DNA from: Pseudomonadota bacterium
Lineage (GTDB): Bacteria; Pseudomonadota; Gammaproteobacteria; Steroidobacterales; Steroidobacteraceae
Length of the DNA: 64,000 nucleotides
Assembly: GCA_021798335.1 (NCBI GenBank)
Contig: JAJZMI010000052.1
Location: 1 to 64,000 of the forward strand
Reading direction: 5' to 3'
Position 1 is the first letter of the stretch. Each line of letters starts with the position of its first letter. Of this stretch, positions 40,815-50,135 are shown in pieces. Under the pieces are notes generated by a model. That model ran no database searches. It had not been told where the DNA came from and saw nothing but the letters and a program-made list of their open reading frames with translations. The position numbers and the translations under genes were made by a program.

Positions 40815-43129
40815 GCATCCGGCACGAAAGCGCCCACCTGCACGTGCGCGGGCAGGCCTTGTATGCGGATGACATACCCCTTGCCGCGAACGTACTGCAT
40901 GCGGCGTTCGGCCTGAGCACGATCGCGCATGGCCGCATTCGCTCGATGGATACGACGCCGGTACTGGCCTCTCCCGGGGTGATCGCAGTCGCCGCCGCGG
41001 ACGACGTGCCAGGGGAAAACAACTACGGCAGCATCCTGCACGACGACCCGATCTTCGCTCCCGGCATCGTGCAGTATGCCGGCGCGCCACTGTTTGCGGT
41101 TGCCGCGACGAGCTACACCGCGGCGCGCAAGGCCGCAAGGCGTGCACGTATCGATTATGAGCCGCTTGCGGCCATTCTCGATATTCGGGCTGCGCTGGCG
41201 GCGCAGGCCATGGTGGTGCCGACGGAACGCTTCGAGCGCGGCCGGCCGCAAGCGGCATTGGCGCAGTCGCCGTATCGGCTACAGGGCACCGTGACGATGG
41301 GCGGACAGGACCACTTTTATCTCGAAGGGCAGATTGCCAGCGCGATTCCGCAGGAGGATGGCGGAATGCTGATCATCAGCTCGACTCAGCATCCTTCGGA
41401 GGTGCAGCAGATCGTCGCTCACGCGCTGGCGAGGCGCGCGAACCAGGTTGTCGTGCAATGCCGGCGCATGGGCGGCGGGTTCGGCGGAAAGGAGACCCAG
41501 CCGGCGCTGATCGCCGCCGCCGCCGCGGTGCTGGCCGACAAGACCGGCCGCCCCGTGAAACTGCGGCTCGATCGCGACACGGACATGCTCATGACGGGCA
41601 AGCGGCACGACTTTCTGGCCGATTACGACGTCGGCTTCGATGCCACGGGAAGAATTCTGGGACTGACGGTTCTGTTGGCCTCGCGATGCGGTTACTCCGC
41701 CGATCTGTCCGGGCCGGTCAACGATCGCGCCGCGCTGCACATCGACAACGCGTACTTCCTCGAGAACGTCGCGATCGTCTCCTGCCGCTGCAAGACGCAC
41801 ACGGTGTCCAATACCGCGTTTCGCGGCTTTGGCGGACCGCAGGGAATGGTGGTGATCGAGCAGATCATCGACTCCATCGCCCGAAAGCTCGAGCTCGATC
41901 CGCTGGCGGTCCGGCAGCGGAATTTCTACGGAACGACCTCCCGGAACGTGACTCATTACGGACAGACCGTCGAAGACAACATCATCGAGCACCTGGTGGC
42001 GCGGCTCGCCGCGAGCAGCGCATATCACGAGCGCCGCGCGCGAGTGGCGCAGTGGAACGCGAAGCACCGGATCGTCAAGCGGGGTATCGCCCTCACGCCC
42101 GTCAAGTTCGGCATCTCCTTCACGGCGACCATGTGGAACAGGGCCGGGGCGCTGGTGCACGTCTATACCGATGGCACCGTGCTGGTGAATCACGGCGGTA
42201 CGGAAATGGGACAGGGTTTGTTCACCAAGGTGGCGCAGATCGTCGCGCATGAGCTGGGGCTGCCGCTCGCGGCGGTCCGGGTTTCGGCAACCGACACCTC
42301 CAAGGTGCCCAATACCGCGGCCACCGCGGCCTCATCGAGCACGGACCTGAACGGCAAAGCCGCACAGGCGGCAGCGCGGGCGATCCGGGAGAGATTGGCG
42401 CAGTTCGCGGCCGAAACATGCTGCGTCGACCTCTCGGAGGTCAGCTTCTGCGATGGGCAGGTGTGTGCTGGAGACCGGCGATTCACGTTCGCGGAACTCG
42501 TGCAGCAGGCCAATGCCGCGCGGATCTGCCTGTCCTCGACCGGCTACTACCGCACGCCGAAGATCGGGTGGGACAAGAAGGCGCTGCAAGGACGCCCCTT
42601 CTTCTATTACGCCTACGGTGCCGCGGTGAGCGAAGTGTCCTTGGATGTACTCACCGGCGAGACACAGCTGCTGCGGGTGGACATCCTGCACGATGCAGGC
42701 AACTCCGTGAACCCCGCGATCGATCTGGGACAGATCGAAGGCGGGTTTCTGCAGGGCGTCGGCTGGCTCACGTCCGAGGAATTGTGGTGGAGCTCCGCCG
42801 GCGAGCTGCGCACCCACGCGCCCTCGACGTACAAGATTCCCACGGCGCGCGACTGGCCGCCGCACTTCAGCGTGCAGCTGCTCGATGACCAGCCGAATCG
42901 GGAGGACACGATTTATCGGTCCAAGGCGGTGGGCGAGCCGCCGCTGATGTTGTCCATTTCGACGCTGCTGGCCATTCGCGACGCCATCGCAAGCTGTGGA
43001 CCGCGCGGCGAATTGGCCGAACTCGCCGCGCCCGCAACTCCGGAAGCCGTGTTGCGTGCACTGGCGGCGGTCGGCGCCGGCGCAAAAGCCGGCATTGAGC
43101 CCCCGGCGGGGGCCGAAACGGCCGCGTGA
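40811..43129 (+). CDS. xdhB: Xanthine dehydrogenase molybdopterin-binding subunit (TTG start)
   Basis: GGGFGGKETQ, FRGFGGPQGMVVIE, GTEMGQGLFTKVAQI, EPPLMLSIS motifs. Confidence 0.95.
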   Translation: MSIRHESAHLHVRGQALYADDIPLAANVLHAAFGLSTIAHGRIRSMDTTPVLASPGVIAVAAADDVPGENNYGSILHDDPIFAPGIVQYAGAPLFAVAATSYTAARKAARRARIDYEPLAAILDIRAALAAQAMVVPTERFERGRPQAALAQSPYRLQGTVTMGGQDHFYLEGQIASAIPQEDGGMLIISSTQHPSEVQQIVAHALARRANQVVVQCRRMGGGFGGKETQPALIAAAAAVLADKTGRPVKLRLDRDTDMLMTGKRHDFLADYDVGFDATGRILGLTVLLASRCGYSADLSGPVNDRAALHIDNAYFLENVAIVSCRCKTHTVSNTAFRGFGGPQGMVVIEQIIDSIARKLELDPLAVRQRNFYGTTSRNVTHYGQTVEDNIIEHLVARLAASSAYHERRARVAQWNAKHRIVKRGIALTPVKFGISFTATMWNRAGALVHVYTDGTVLVNHGGTEMGQGLFTKVAQIVAHELGLPLAAVRVSATDTSKVPNTAATAASSSTDLNGKAAQAAARAIRERLAQFAAETCCVDLSEVSFCDGQVCAGDRRFTFAELVQQANAARICLSSTGYYRTPKIGWDKKALQGRPFFYYAYGAAVSEVSLDVLTGETQLLRVDILHDAGNSVNPAIDLGQIEGGFLQGVGWLTSEELWWSSAGELRTHAPSTYKIPTARDWPPHFSVQLLDDQPNREDTIYRSKAVGEPPLMLSISTLLAIRDAIASCGPRGELAELAAPATPEAVLRALAAVGAGAKAGIEPPAGAETAA

Positions 43130-43139
43130 GCGCGACGGC

Positions 43140-44213
43140 ATGAATGGGGGACATGCGAGCCGGTTACCCGAGGATTGGGTGGCGACGCTGATCGAGATGC
43201 TGCGGCGCGACCTCATGGTGGTGCGTGTCGTCGTTGCCGAGACTCGCGGCTCCACGCCGCGCGAAGCCGGCGCATGCATGCTGATTGGGGAAAGTGTCTG
43301 CGTCGGGACCATAGGCGGCGGCCGGCTGGAATGGGAACTCATTGCGGCCGCGCATGAATTGCTCGCCGACGAAAGTACCGCGGCGCGAGTGCGCAAGTCA
43401 GTGCTCGGGACGGACTTTGGACAGTGTTGCGGCGGGGTGGTGTCCACTTGGCTTGAGCGATTCACGCGGGCGGACCTGGATCTGTTGCGCGCGGCAACGG
43501 ATGCGTGTACGAAAGGTCCCGCGATTCTCGTGAGTACTCTCGAGCGAGGCCAGGTGCAGCGCCGCCTCCTGTGCGCGCCGGATGAGTCGGCGCAGGGGCT
43601 GCGCGCGCCGATGGTCCTCGCCGGCAACGCTTCCGGCCGGCTGATATTGCGCGAGCGTCTGGATGCGCAATTCCCGGCCGTTTGGCTTTACGGCGCCGGA
43701 CACGTGGGCCGGGCTGTGGCCGGGCTTTTGCTCGAGCTGCCCCTGCGCGTGACTTGGATCGATTCGCGTCCGCAGCTGAGAGACACTCCCGGCGTTCGTT
43801 ATGAGCCGGATCCTGTTGCCAGCGTCGCAGAGGCTCCGAGCGGAACGTACTTCCTCGTCATGACGCACAGCCATCCTCTGGATTTCAGACTGTGTCATGA
43901 GGTGCTGAAACGCAACGATTTTGCCTGGCTGGGCCTGATCGGTTCGGCGAGCAAATCGGCGCGCTTTCGCTCGCATCTGCGGCGGGTGGGCGTGCACGAC
44001 GACGCGGTCGCGCGGCTGGTGTGCCCCATCGGGATCGAGGGGATCCGGGGCAAATGGCCGGCCATCATTGCGGTGGCCGTGGCCGCACAAATCATGCGTG
44101 AGGTTTGTGCCGCGGCTGCGCCATCGTCCGCGCACGGGGCGTTTCGGCTCGACCCTTGTATCGGACATGACTGCCCCACGTGCGGACTCGGCAACGCAAA
44201 GGTGACTCCTTGA
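43140..44213 (+). CDS. xdhC: Xanthine dehydrogenase accessory protein XdhC
   Basis: VVVAETRGSTPREAGACMLIGESVCVGTIGGGRLEWELI; WLYGAGHVGRAVAGLL; FAWLGLIGSASKSARF. Confidence 0.94.
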   Translation: MNGGHASRLPEDWVATLIEMLRRDLMVVRVVVAETRGSTPREAGACMLIGESVCVGTIGGGRLEWELIAAAHELLADESTAARVRKSVLGTDFGQCCGGVVSTWLERFTRADLDLLRAATDACTKGPAILVSTLERGQVQRRLLCAPDESAQGLRAPMVLAGNASGRLILRERLDAQFPAVWLYGAGHVGRAVAGLLLELPLRVTWIDSRPQLRDTPGVRYEPDPVASVAEAPSGTYFLVMTHSHPLDFRLCHEVLKRNDFAWLGLIGSASKSARFRSHLRRVGVHDDAVARLVCPIGIEGIRGKWPAIIAVAVAAQIMREVCAAAAPSSAHGAFRLDPCIGHDCPTCGLGNAKVTP

Positions 44214-45430
44214 CGAACTATCTTTTGCAGTGGTGCGGCCTGCTGGTCCTGTGGTTGCACATCATCGCGGGAATCGCCTGGATCGGCGCCTCCTTCTATT
44301 TCGTGTGGCTCGATGATCATCTGCAGCCCCCGAGCGGTCCCGAGCCCCTCGATCCGGGAGTCGCCGGCGAGGTGTGGGCCGTTCACGGGGGCGGATTTTA
44401 TCGCTCGCGCAAGTACCGGGTGGCCCCGCCGACGTTGCCGCCGACACTGCATTGGTTCTACTGGGAAGCCTATACGACCTGGATCTCCGGTTTCTCGCTG
44501 CTGTGCCTGCTGTACTTCCGGGATGCGGCGGTCTATCTGATCGATCCGGCGGTCATGGCGCTGTCACGACCCGCGGCGATCGGCATCGCGCTCGGCGTCA
44601 TCGTCGCGAACTGGATCGTCTACGATGGCCTGTGCCGCTCCCCGCTCGCAGACAAACCCAAATCCCTCGCCGTGACGATCGCGCTCATGAGCGTGCTGGA
44701 CGCCTGGGGTCTGTGCCATCTCTTCAGCGGCCGGGGCGCGTTCATGATATTCGGCGCCTCGTTGGGCACCATCATGGTGGCGAACGTGCTGTTCGTGATC
44801 ATCCCGGGGCAGCGCGAGCTGGTACGCGCCACGCGGGAGGGTCGTGCGGTCGATCCCCGGCCGGGGCTGAAGGGCAAGCAGCGGTCGGTCCACAACACCT
44901 ATTTCACCCTCCCGGTCTTGTTCGTGATGATCAGCGGTCATTTCGCAATGACCTATGGCGCGCGCAACAACTGGCTGGTTCTGCTCGCGATGAGCTTTGC
45001 CGGTGCCTGCATCCGCGGCTGGTTCGTGGCGCGGCACAGGCCGGAGGGACGCCGCGGGTTGAAGCCCGCGCTGCCGGCGGCGCTCGCGGCAGTGACATTG
45101 ATCTGCCTCATCGTGGCACTGGCGCCGAAGGACCGCTCGCTCACCGCGCAGGAAGCCACGGCGATTCCGGTCCTGACGGGCAGCAAGATCGAGGCGATCG
45201 TGCACGAACGCTGTGCGCCCTGTCACAGCGCAAGGCCCTCGCCGAAATTCGGCTTCGCTGCGGCGCCCGATGGGATCGTGTTCGACACCTTGAGCGAGTT
45301 CCGGGCGCGCCGGTCGCAAGTGCGGGAAATGCTCGCGACTCGAACCATGCCCCCGGGGGACGTCACCGGTCTGACGAATAAGGAGCGGGTCGAGATACTC
45401 ACGTGGATCGCCAGGGGCGGGCGATCATGA
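44210..45430 (+). CDS. puuD: Membrane urate hydroxylase PuuD with C-terminal cytochrome c domain (TTG start)
   Basis: LHIIAGIAWIGASFYFVWLDDHL, WFYWEAYTTWISGFSLL, C-terminal heme motif CAPCH. Confidence 0.92.
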   Translation: MTNYLLQWCGLLVLWLHIIAGIAWIGASFYFVWLDDHLQPPSGPEPLDPGVAGEVWAVHGGGFYRSRKYRVAPPTLPPTLHWFYWEAYTTWISGFSLLCLLYFRDAAVYLIDPAVMALSRPAAIGIALGVIVANWIVYDGLCRSPLADKPKSLAVTIALMSVLDAWGLCHLFSGRGAFMIFGASLGTIMVANVLFVIIPGQRELVRATREGRAVDPRPGLKGKQRSVHNTYFTLPVLFVMISGHFAMTYGARNNWLVLLAMSFAGACIRGWFVARHRPEGRRGLKPALPAALAAVTLICLIVALAPKDRSLTAQEATAIPVLTGSKIEAIVHERCAPCHSARPSPKFGFAAAPDGIVFDTLSEFRARRSQVREMLATRTMPPGDVTGLTNKERVEILTWIARGGRS

Positions 45431-45933
45431 TTTCCCTGGCGGCCATCAACGGCATGTCGGCCACCGAATTCGTGGCGTTGTTCGGCGCGCTGTTCGAGCA
45501 CTCCCCCTGGGTCGCCGAGCGCGCCGCGGCCAGCCGTCCGTTCGCATCGCGCGAGCAGGTGCTGCACGCCATGCTTGCGGTCGTCGAAGCCGCCTCTGTC
45601 GATGAGCAGATGGCGCTGATCCGCGCCCATCCCCATCTCGGGGCCCGCGGGCGCCAGAGCGCGGGGCTCTCGAATGCCTCCGCGCGCGAACAGAAGCGCG
45701 CCGGCCTCGATGCCTGCAGCGACGAGGAGTTCGCGGAGCTGCTGCGGCTCAATGCGGCGTACGTCAGCAAATTTGGCTTTCCATTCATTCTGGCGGTCCG
45801 GGGGCACGATCCTCGCTCCATACTCGCCAATTTCAAGAGCCGTCTGCACAATGACGCGGATCTCGAGCGCCGCACGGCGCTGACCCAGATTGGCCTCATC
45901 GCCGGGCATCGCCTGACTGAACTGTGGATCTAG
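45427..45933 (+). CDS. uraD: OHCU decarboxylase
   Basis: FVALFGALFEHSPWVAERAAASRPF, IRAHPHLGARG, NAAYVSKFGFPFILAVRG. Confidence 0.95.
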   Translation: MISLAAINGMSATEFVALFGALFEHSPWVAERAAASRPFASREQVLHAMLAVVEAASVDEQMALIRAHPHLGARGRQSAGLSNASAREQKRAGLDACSDEEFAELLRLNAAYVSKFGFPFILAVRGHDPRSILANFKSRLHNDADLERRTALTQIGLIAGHRLTELWI

Positions 45934-46146
45934 CCGGGATCTGCTCCCAAGGCGTAGGCTATAGCGGCGCGCCGGGACAGATCCTGTCCGGTCTCCCGCG
46001 GCGGGCCGCGCGTTCACCGTCCGCAGGACGGCCGTTCCGCCCGCCTGCTCAGGATCTCCGCCCGGTGGCGCCCAGGGGGGGCCAACCGACTCGGTCTGCA
46101 ACTTTCCCGCGCCTGCCGTGTTCTTGCCTCAAACGATGATCCACCC

Positions 46147-46731
46147 GTGCAACCGGCAAGCTCAAGGCCCGATTCTCGAGAGTTCGCAGCATTTATGCGC
46201 GCCTATCAGGATATGGTTTTCTCCACGGCATTCCGCCTGACGGGCAGTTCGGCGCAAGCCGAGGACATCAGCCAGGACGTGTTCCTGAAGGCCTACGAGA
46301 ATTTCGAGCGCCTGCGCGACAGCCCGACCGCGGGCGGGTGGCTGAAGACCGTCGCGACGAACCTGACGCTGAATCACCTGACGCGCCACCGCAAGCGCTG
46401 GCGACTGTTCTCCGAGGTCTTCGCCGATGACGGGCGCGAAGCCGATCTGGAGAGTGCCACCGCGACCTTCACCGACGTGCTGCAGGAGATGGACGAGGCT
46501 CAACGGCATGCACTCATAACGCACGCCCTCAGTCAACTCCCCGACCATCAACGCGTGCCGCTTGCTCTGTTTCACTTCGAAGAGATGTCCTACCAGGATA
46601 TCGCCGCCCGGCTCGGTCACTCGCTGGCCAAGATCAAGACCGACATCCTGCGTGGCCGCCTCGCCATGGCCAAGTCGCTGGCGCAAAGCGGCCTGGCGCC
46701 ACGCCCAACGCAAAGTTGCAACCCCCCATGA
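46147..46731 (+). CDS. ECF-type RNA polymerase sigma factor
   Basis: YQDMVFSTAFRLTGSSAQAEDISQDVFLKAYENFERLR; region 4 LPDHQRVPLALFHFEEMSYQDIAARLGHSLAKIKTDILRGR. Confidence 0.92.
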   Translation: MQPASSRPDSREFAAFMRAYQDMVFSTAFRLTGSSAQAEDISQDVFLKAYENFERLRDSPTAGGWLKTVATNLTLNHLTRHRKRWRLFSEVFADDGREADLESATATFTDVLQEMDEAQRHALITHALSQLPDHQRVPLALFHFEEMSYQDIAARLGHSLAKIKTDILRGRLAMAKSLAQSGLAPRPTQSCNPP

Positions 46732-47216
46732 ATTCCCGTACACGCACGCTCGAAGAGCAGCTGGAACACCTGACGCACGCGACACTGCGGCAGCTCCCGC
46801 CGTGCCGCGCACCCGCCTCCCTCGAGGCCCGCGTGCTGAGGGAAATCGCGGCGCGCGCCGCTGAGCCGCGCCGGGCCGCCGGCATCCAACGGTGGCCGCT
46901 CGCGGCACGTCTGGCCCTCATGGTGGGCTGTGTTCTGTGCATTCCGCTCGCCTGGGTGCTGGCGCTGAGCCTGCGGATGCAGCTGACTTACACGCTGATG
47001 GCAACCGGCGTGATCCACGTTCTGCACGGCATGCGCGGCGTGGGCGGCGCGCTGCTGCTGCTCGCCGAGCTTGCCGCTCACCTGGCGCAGCGGGTTCCGG
47101 GAGTCTGGCTGTTCGGTGGGCTGTTGGCCACCGGCGCGCTGTATGCGGCCCTGGGCGCGCTCGGTTACCTCGCGCTCCGTTCGGCTGCGCCACATTCCAA
47201 GGTTCACTCGGTATGA
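46728..47216 (+). CDS. Small membrane protein, candidate anti-sigma partner
   Basis: Soluble N-terminus then hydrophobic helices; ATGA overlap with the sigma factor gene. Confidence 0.7.
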   Translation: MNSRTRTLEEQLEHLTHATLRQLPPCRAPASLEARVLREIAARAAEPRRAAGIQRWPLAARLALMVGCVLCIPLAWVLALSLRMQLTYTLMATGVIHVLHGMRGVGGALLLLAELAAHLAQRVPGVWLFGGLLATGALYAALGALGYLALRSAAPHSKVHSV

Positions 47217-48895
47217 AACAGATACTCCGTTGGGCTCTTACCGGCGCGCTGCTCGCCGGACTGTGCGCATGCATCGCACCTGCCGCCGCGCGCGCCGCCC
47301 GCCGCGTCGAGGTGGGCACCTCGGGCATCGACATCAGGGGCGGCGGCGATCATGTCGTGATCGGCAAAGGCGGGATCCGCATCACCGATCATTCCAAGTC
47401 CATCGTCATCGCGAAGCACCAGCCCCGCTGCCCGAGCGGTCAGGAAATCGTCGAGGTCAGTCACAGCGCGCGGCTGTCCGCGGGTCGGACAGCGTGCGAC
47501 GTCGTGACGGTATTCGGCAACAGCTCGGTTCACGGCACCGTCACGGACTCGGTGGTCGCGGTCATGGGCAGCACTCGCGTCGACGGCAAAGTCGCCAACA
47601 GTGTGGTGACCATCTTCGGCAACGGCCGCATCAACGGCAGCATCGGCGGTAATGCCGTGACCATTTTCGGCAACCTGAAACTCGGTCCCAAGGCCATCGT
47701 GCAGGGGCAGGCCGTCAGCCTGTTCGGCTCCTTCGAGCGCAGTCCATCGGCGCTCGTCCAGGGGGGAACCGTCCGGCTCATGTCCAACATCTTCCATTTC
47801 ACGGAAACGCTGCGGGGATGGGGCGAGCATTGCCTGCTCTTCGGCCGCCTGCTCGCGCCCCGGCTCGACGTTCTGTGGGCCTGGGGCGTGGCGCTCGGCA
47901 TCCTGGCGATCTACCTGCTGTTGGCCGCGTTGTTCCGCGACGGCCTGCGCCACTGCGTCCGAACGTTGGAGGAGCACCCAGGTGCCTCGATCCTGACGGC
48001 GCTCGCCATGGTGCTGCTCACGCCGATTCTGCTGCTGGCCTTGATGGTCGCCCTGACGGTGACCGTGGTCGGGATCATATTCATTCCCCTGCTGTGGATC
48101 GGTCTGTGGTGCGCCGGGATATTCGGGCGCGTCATCGCGATCGCCTGGCTCGGCCGCCGGGTCCTGAGCGGGGCGCACCGCGGCGCCGACCAACCCGTCC
48201 TGCATGTGCTGGTCGGCGGCGTACTGGTATTGGTCCTGTACATGGTTCCGGTGGTCGGTTTCATCGTCTACGCGGTGATCGGCCTGATCGGCTTCGGCAC
48301 GCTGACCTACACTCTGCTGCTCGAGTTGCGCTCCACGCGCGGCGCCCTGCCGCCGCAGCCGGCACAGTCCCCGAGCGCCGCGAGCGCCGCGCCGCCGGAC
48401 CCCGCGGCGAGCGCGGCCGACGCGACGGGTGAGACCGGCCCGACCAGCGCCGGCCCCGCACCCGGCACGCCGCCGAGCGGCGCGGCCGCGGAGCCGACCC
48501 CGCTCGAATTGGCGGCGCTGCCGCGCGCGGGATTCTGGATCCGCATGGCGGCGCTGCTGATCGATCTGGTGCTGATCAGTGTCTGCCTGAACCTGATCGG
48601 CCATCACGGCAGCGACGGCACGCTGATCGCCCTGGCCGCCTACGGCGCGCTGATGTGGAAACTGCGCGGCACCACCGTCGGCGGCATCATTTGCCACTTG
48701 CGCGTGGCACGCATCGACGGCCAGCCACTCAGCTGGGAAACCGCGATCTTGCGCGCCCTGGGCTGCTTCCTGTCGCTGGTGGCCGCCGGACTCGGCTTTT
48801 TCTGGATCGCCTTCGACGCCGAGCGACAGGCATGGCACGACAAGATCGCCGGCACCGTGGTGGTGTCGGTTCCCAAGGTACGCGGTCTGGTGTGA
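47213..48895 (+). CDS. Polymer-forming (bactofilin-like beta-repeat) protein fused to TM region and C-terminal RDD domain
   Basis: Signal peptide; repeats VTVFGNSSVHGTVTDSVVAVMGSTRVDGKVANSVVTIFGNGRINGSIGGNAVTIFGNL; TM segments; C-terminal RDD-like ALPRAGFWIRMAALLIDLVLISV ... AWHDKIAGTVVV. Confidence 0.8.
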   Translation: MKQILRWALTGALLAGLCACIAPAAARAARRVEVGTSGIDIRGGGDHVVIGKGGIRITDHSKSIVIAKHQPRCPSGQEIVEVSHSARLSAGRTACDVVTVFGNSSVHGTVTDSVVAVMGSTRVDGKVANSVVTIFGNGRINGSIGGNAVTIFGNLKLGPKAIVQGQAVSLFGSFERSPSALVQGGTVRLMSNIFHFTETLRGWGEHCLLFGRLLAPRLDVLWAWGVALGILAIYLLLAALFRDGLRHCVRTLEEHPGASILTALAMVLLTPILLLALMVALTVTVVGIIFIPLLWIGLWCAGIFGRVIAIAWLGRRVLSGAHRGADQPVLHVLVGGVLVLVLYMVPVVGFIVYAVIGLIGFGTLTYTLLLELRSTRGALPPQPAQSPSAASAAPPDPAASAADATGETGPTSAGPAPGTPPSGAAAEPTPLELAALPRAGFWIRMAALLIDLVLISVCLNLIGHHGSDGTLIALAAYGALMWKLRGTTVGGIICHLRVARIDGQPLSWETAILRALGCFLSLVAAGLGFFWIAFDAERQAWHDKIAGTVVVSVPKVRGLV

Positions 48896-48896
48896 C

Positions 48897-50135
48897 ATGA
48901 GCACGCAGCACGACCAACAGTCGGCGATCGAGGCATCGGTCGGCGCCGGCAGCGGCGGCGAAGCGTGGATCGATCTCGAGCGCGCGGCGCCCCAAGGTGT
49001 GACGGAGCGCGGCGTCGGGACGCGCAAAGCGTGGTGGCTTGCGGCCGGCGCGCTGCTTGTGCTCGCCGTGGCCGCCGTGGTGACGATGCGCGTGACGCGA
49101 TCGTCCAAGGCACTCGTACCGCTCGCCGAGCAGCGCAACATCCCGCTGGTCTCGACGCTCGTCCCGGGTCTGCGGCCGGTGAGCACCGAGGTCATGGTGA
49201 CCGGCTCGATCTCGGCCCGCCACGATCTGCCGATCGGCGACGGCGGTCAGGCCGGGCGCATCGTCGCGGTCTACGTGCAAGTCGGTGACATGGTCAGGCA
49301 GGGGCAGATCCTGGCCCGACTGGACGATTCGGTCCTGAAACCGCAAGTCGCGGAACTGGCCGCGGCGCTTGCCAAGGCACGGGCCCAAGCGGCGCTCGCG
49401 GCCGCGGAGTACCGCCGGGCGGTGGCAATCGGCCCGAACGGCGGGCTGTCGGCCCAAGATGTCGAGCAGCTTCAGGCCGTGGCGGCAATGGACGCCGCCA
49501 ACACCAAGATGGTCGCGGCACAACTGCAGCAGAAGCGCGCCGAGCTCGCCCTGACCCGCATCGTCGCGCCGGTCGCGGGCACCGTGCTGACGCGCACCGC
49601 CGAGGTCGGCCAGGTGGCCAGCCCCGCAGGCCCGCCGCTGTTCACTCTCGAAGATCAGAATAGGGTCGAGCTCATCGGGCGGGTCGCCGAGCAGGATCTC
49701 GCCGCGCTGAAGGTCGGGCAACCGGCGAAGGTCTATCTGATCGGATATCCGCGGCCTTTCCCGGGCCACATCTGGCTGCTCGGCGCCACCGTCGACAGAC
49801 AGACCCGGCTTGGCGAGGTGCGTATCGCCCTTGCGCCCAACCGGGCTCTGAGGCCCGGAGCGTTTGCCCACGCAGTGATCGACGAGAGTCACGCGGAGCG
49901 GCCGGTGGTGCCGCAGACGGCGGTCATGACCGACTCCAGAGGGTCGTTTGTGTTCATCGTCAACCGCCGGAACATCATCGTGCGCCGAGCGGTGCAGCTC
50001 GGCGGGGTGCTCGCCTCGGGCGTGGTGATCGCCAGGGGCCTGACCGGGCGGGAACGCGTGGTCACCCTGGCGGGCGGCTTCCTGCAAGGCGGTGAGAAAG
50101 TCCAGGTAGCGCCCGCCGCGCCGAGACGCTCATGA
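48897..50135 (+). CDS. RND efflux periplasmic adaptor subunit
   Basis: GRIVAVYVQVGDMVRQGQILARLDDSVL; coiled coil; LTRIVAPVAGTVLTRTAEVGQVAS. Confidence 0.93.
   Translation: MSTQHDQQSAIEASVGAGSGGEAWIDLERAAPQGVTERGVGTRKAWWLAAGALLVLAVAAVVTMRVTRSSKALVPLAEQRNIPLVSTLVPGLRPVSTEVMVTGSISARHDLPIGDGGQAGRIVAVYVQVGDMVRQGQILARLDDSVLKPQVAELAAALAKARAQAALAAAEYRRAVAIGPNGGLSAQDVEQLQAVAAMDAANTKMVAAQLQQKRAELALTRIVAPVAGTVLTRTAEVGQVASPAGPPLFTLEDQNRVELIGRVAEQDLAALKVGQPAKVYLIGYPRPFPGHIWLLGATVDRQTRLGEVRIALAPNRALRPGAFAHAVIDESHAERPVVPQTAVMTDSRGSFVFIVNRRNIIVRRAVQLGGVLASGVVIARGLTGRERVVTLAGGFLQGGEKVQVAPAAPRRS

Noticed and set aside
47204-49195. 663-aa minus-strand ORF
   Set aside because: Antisense of the polymer-forming/RDD gene and RND adaptor; no recognisable domain.
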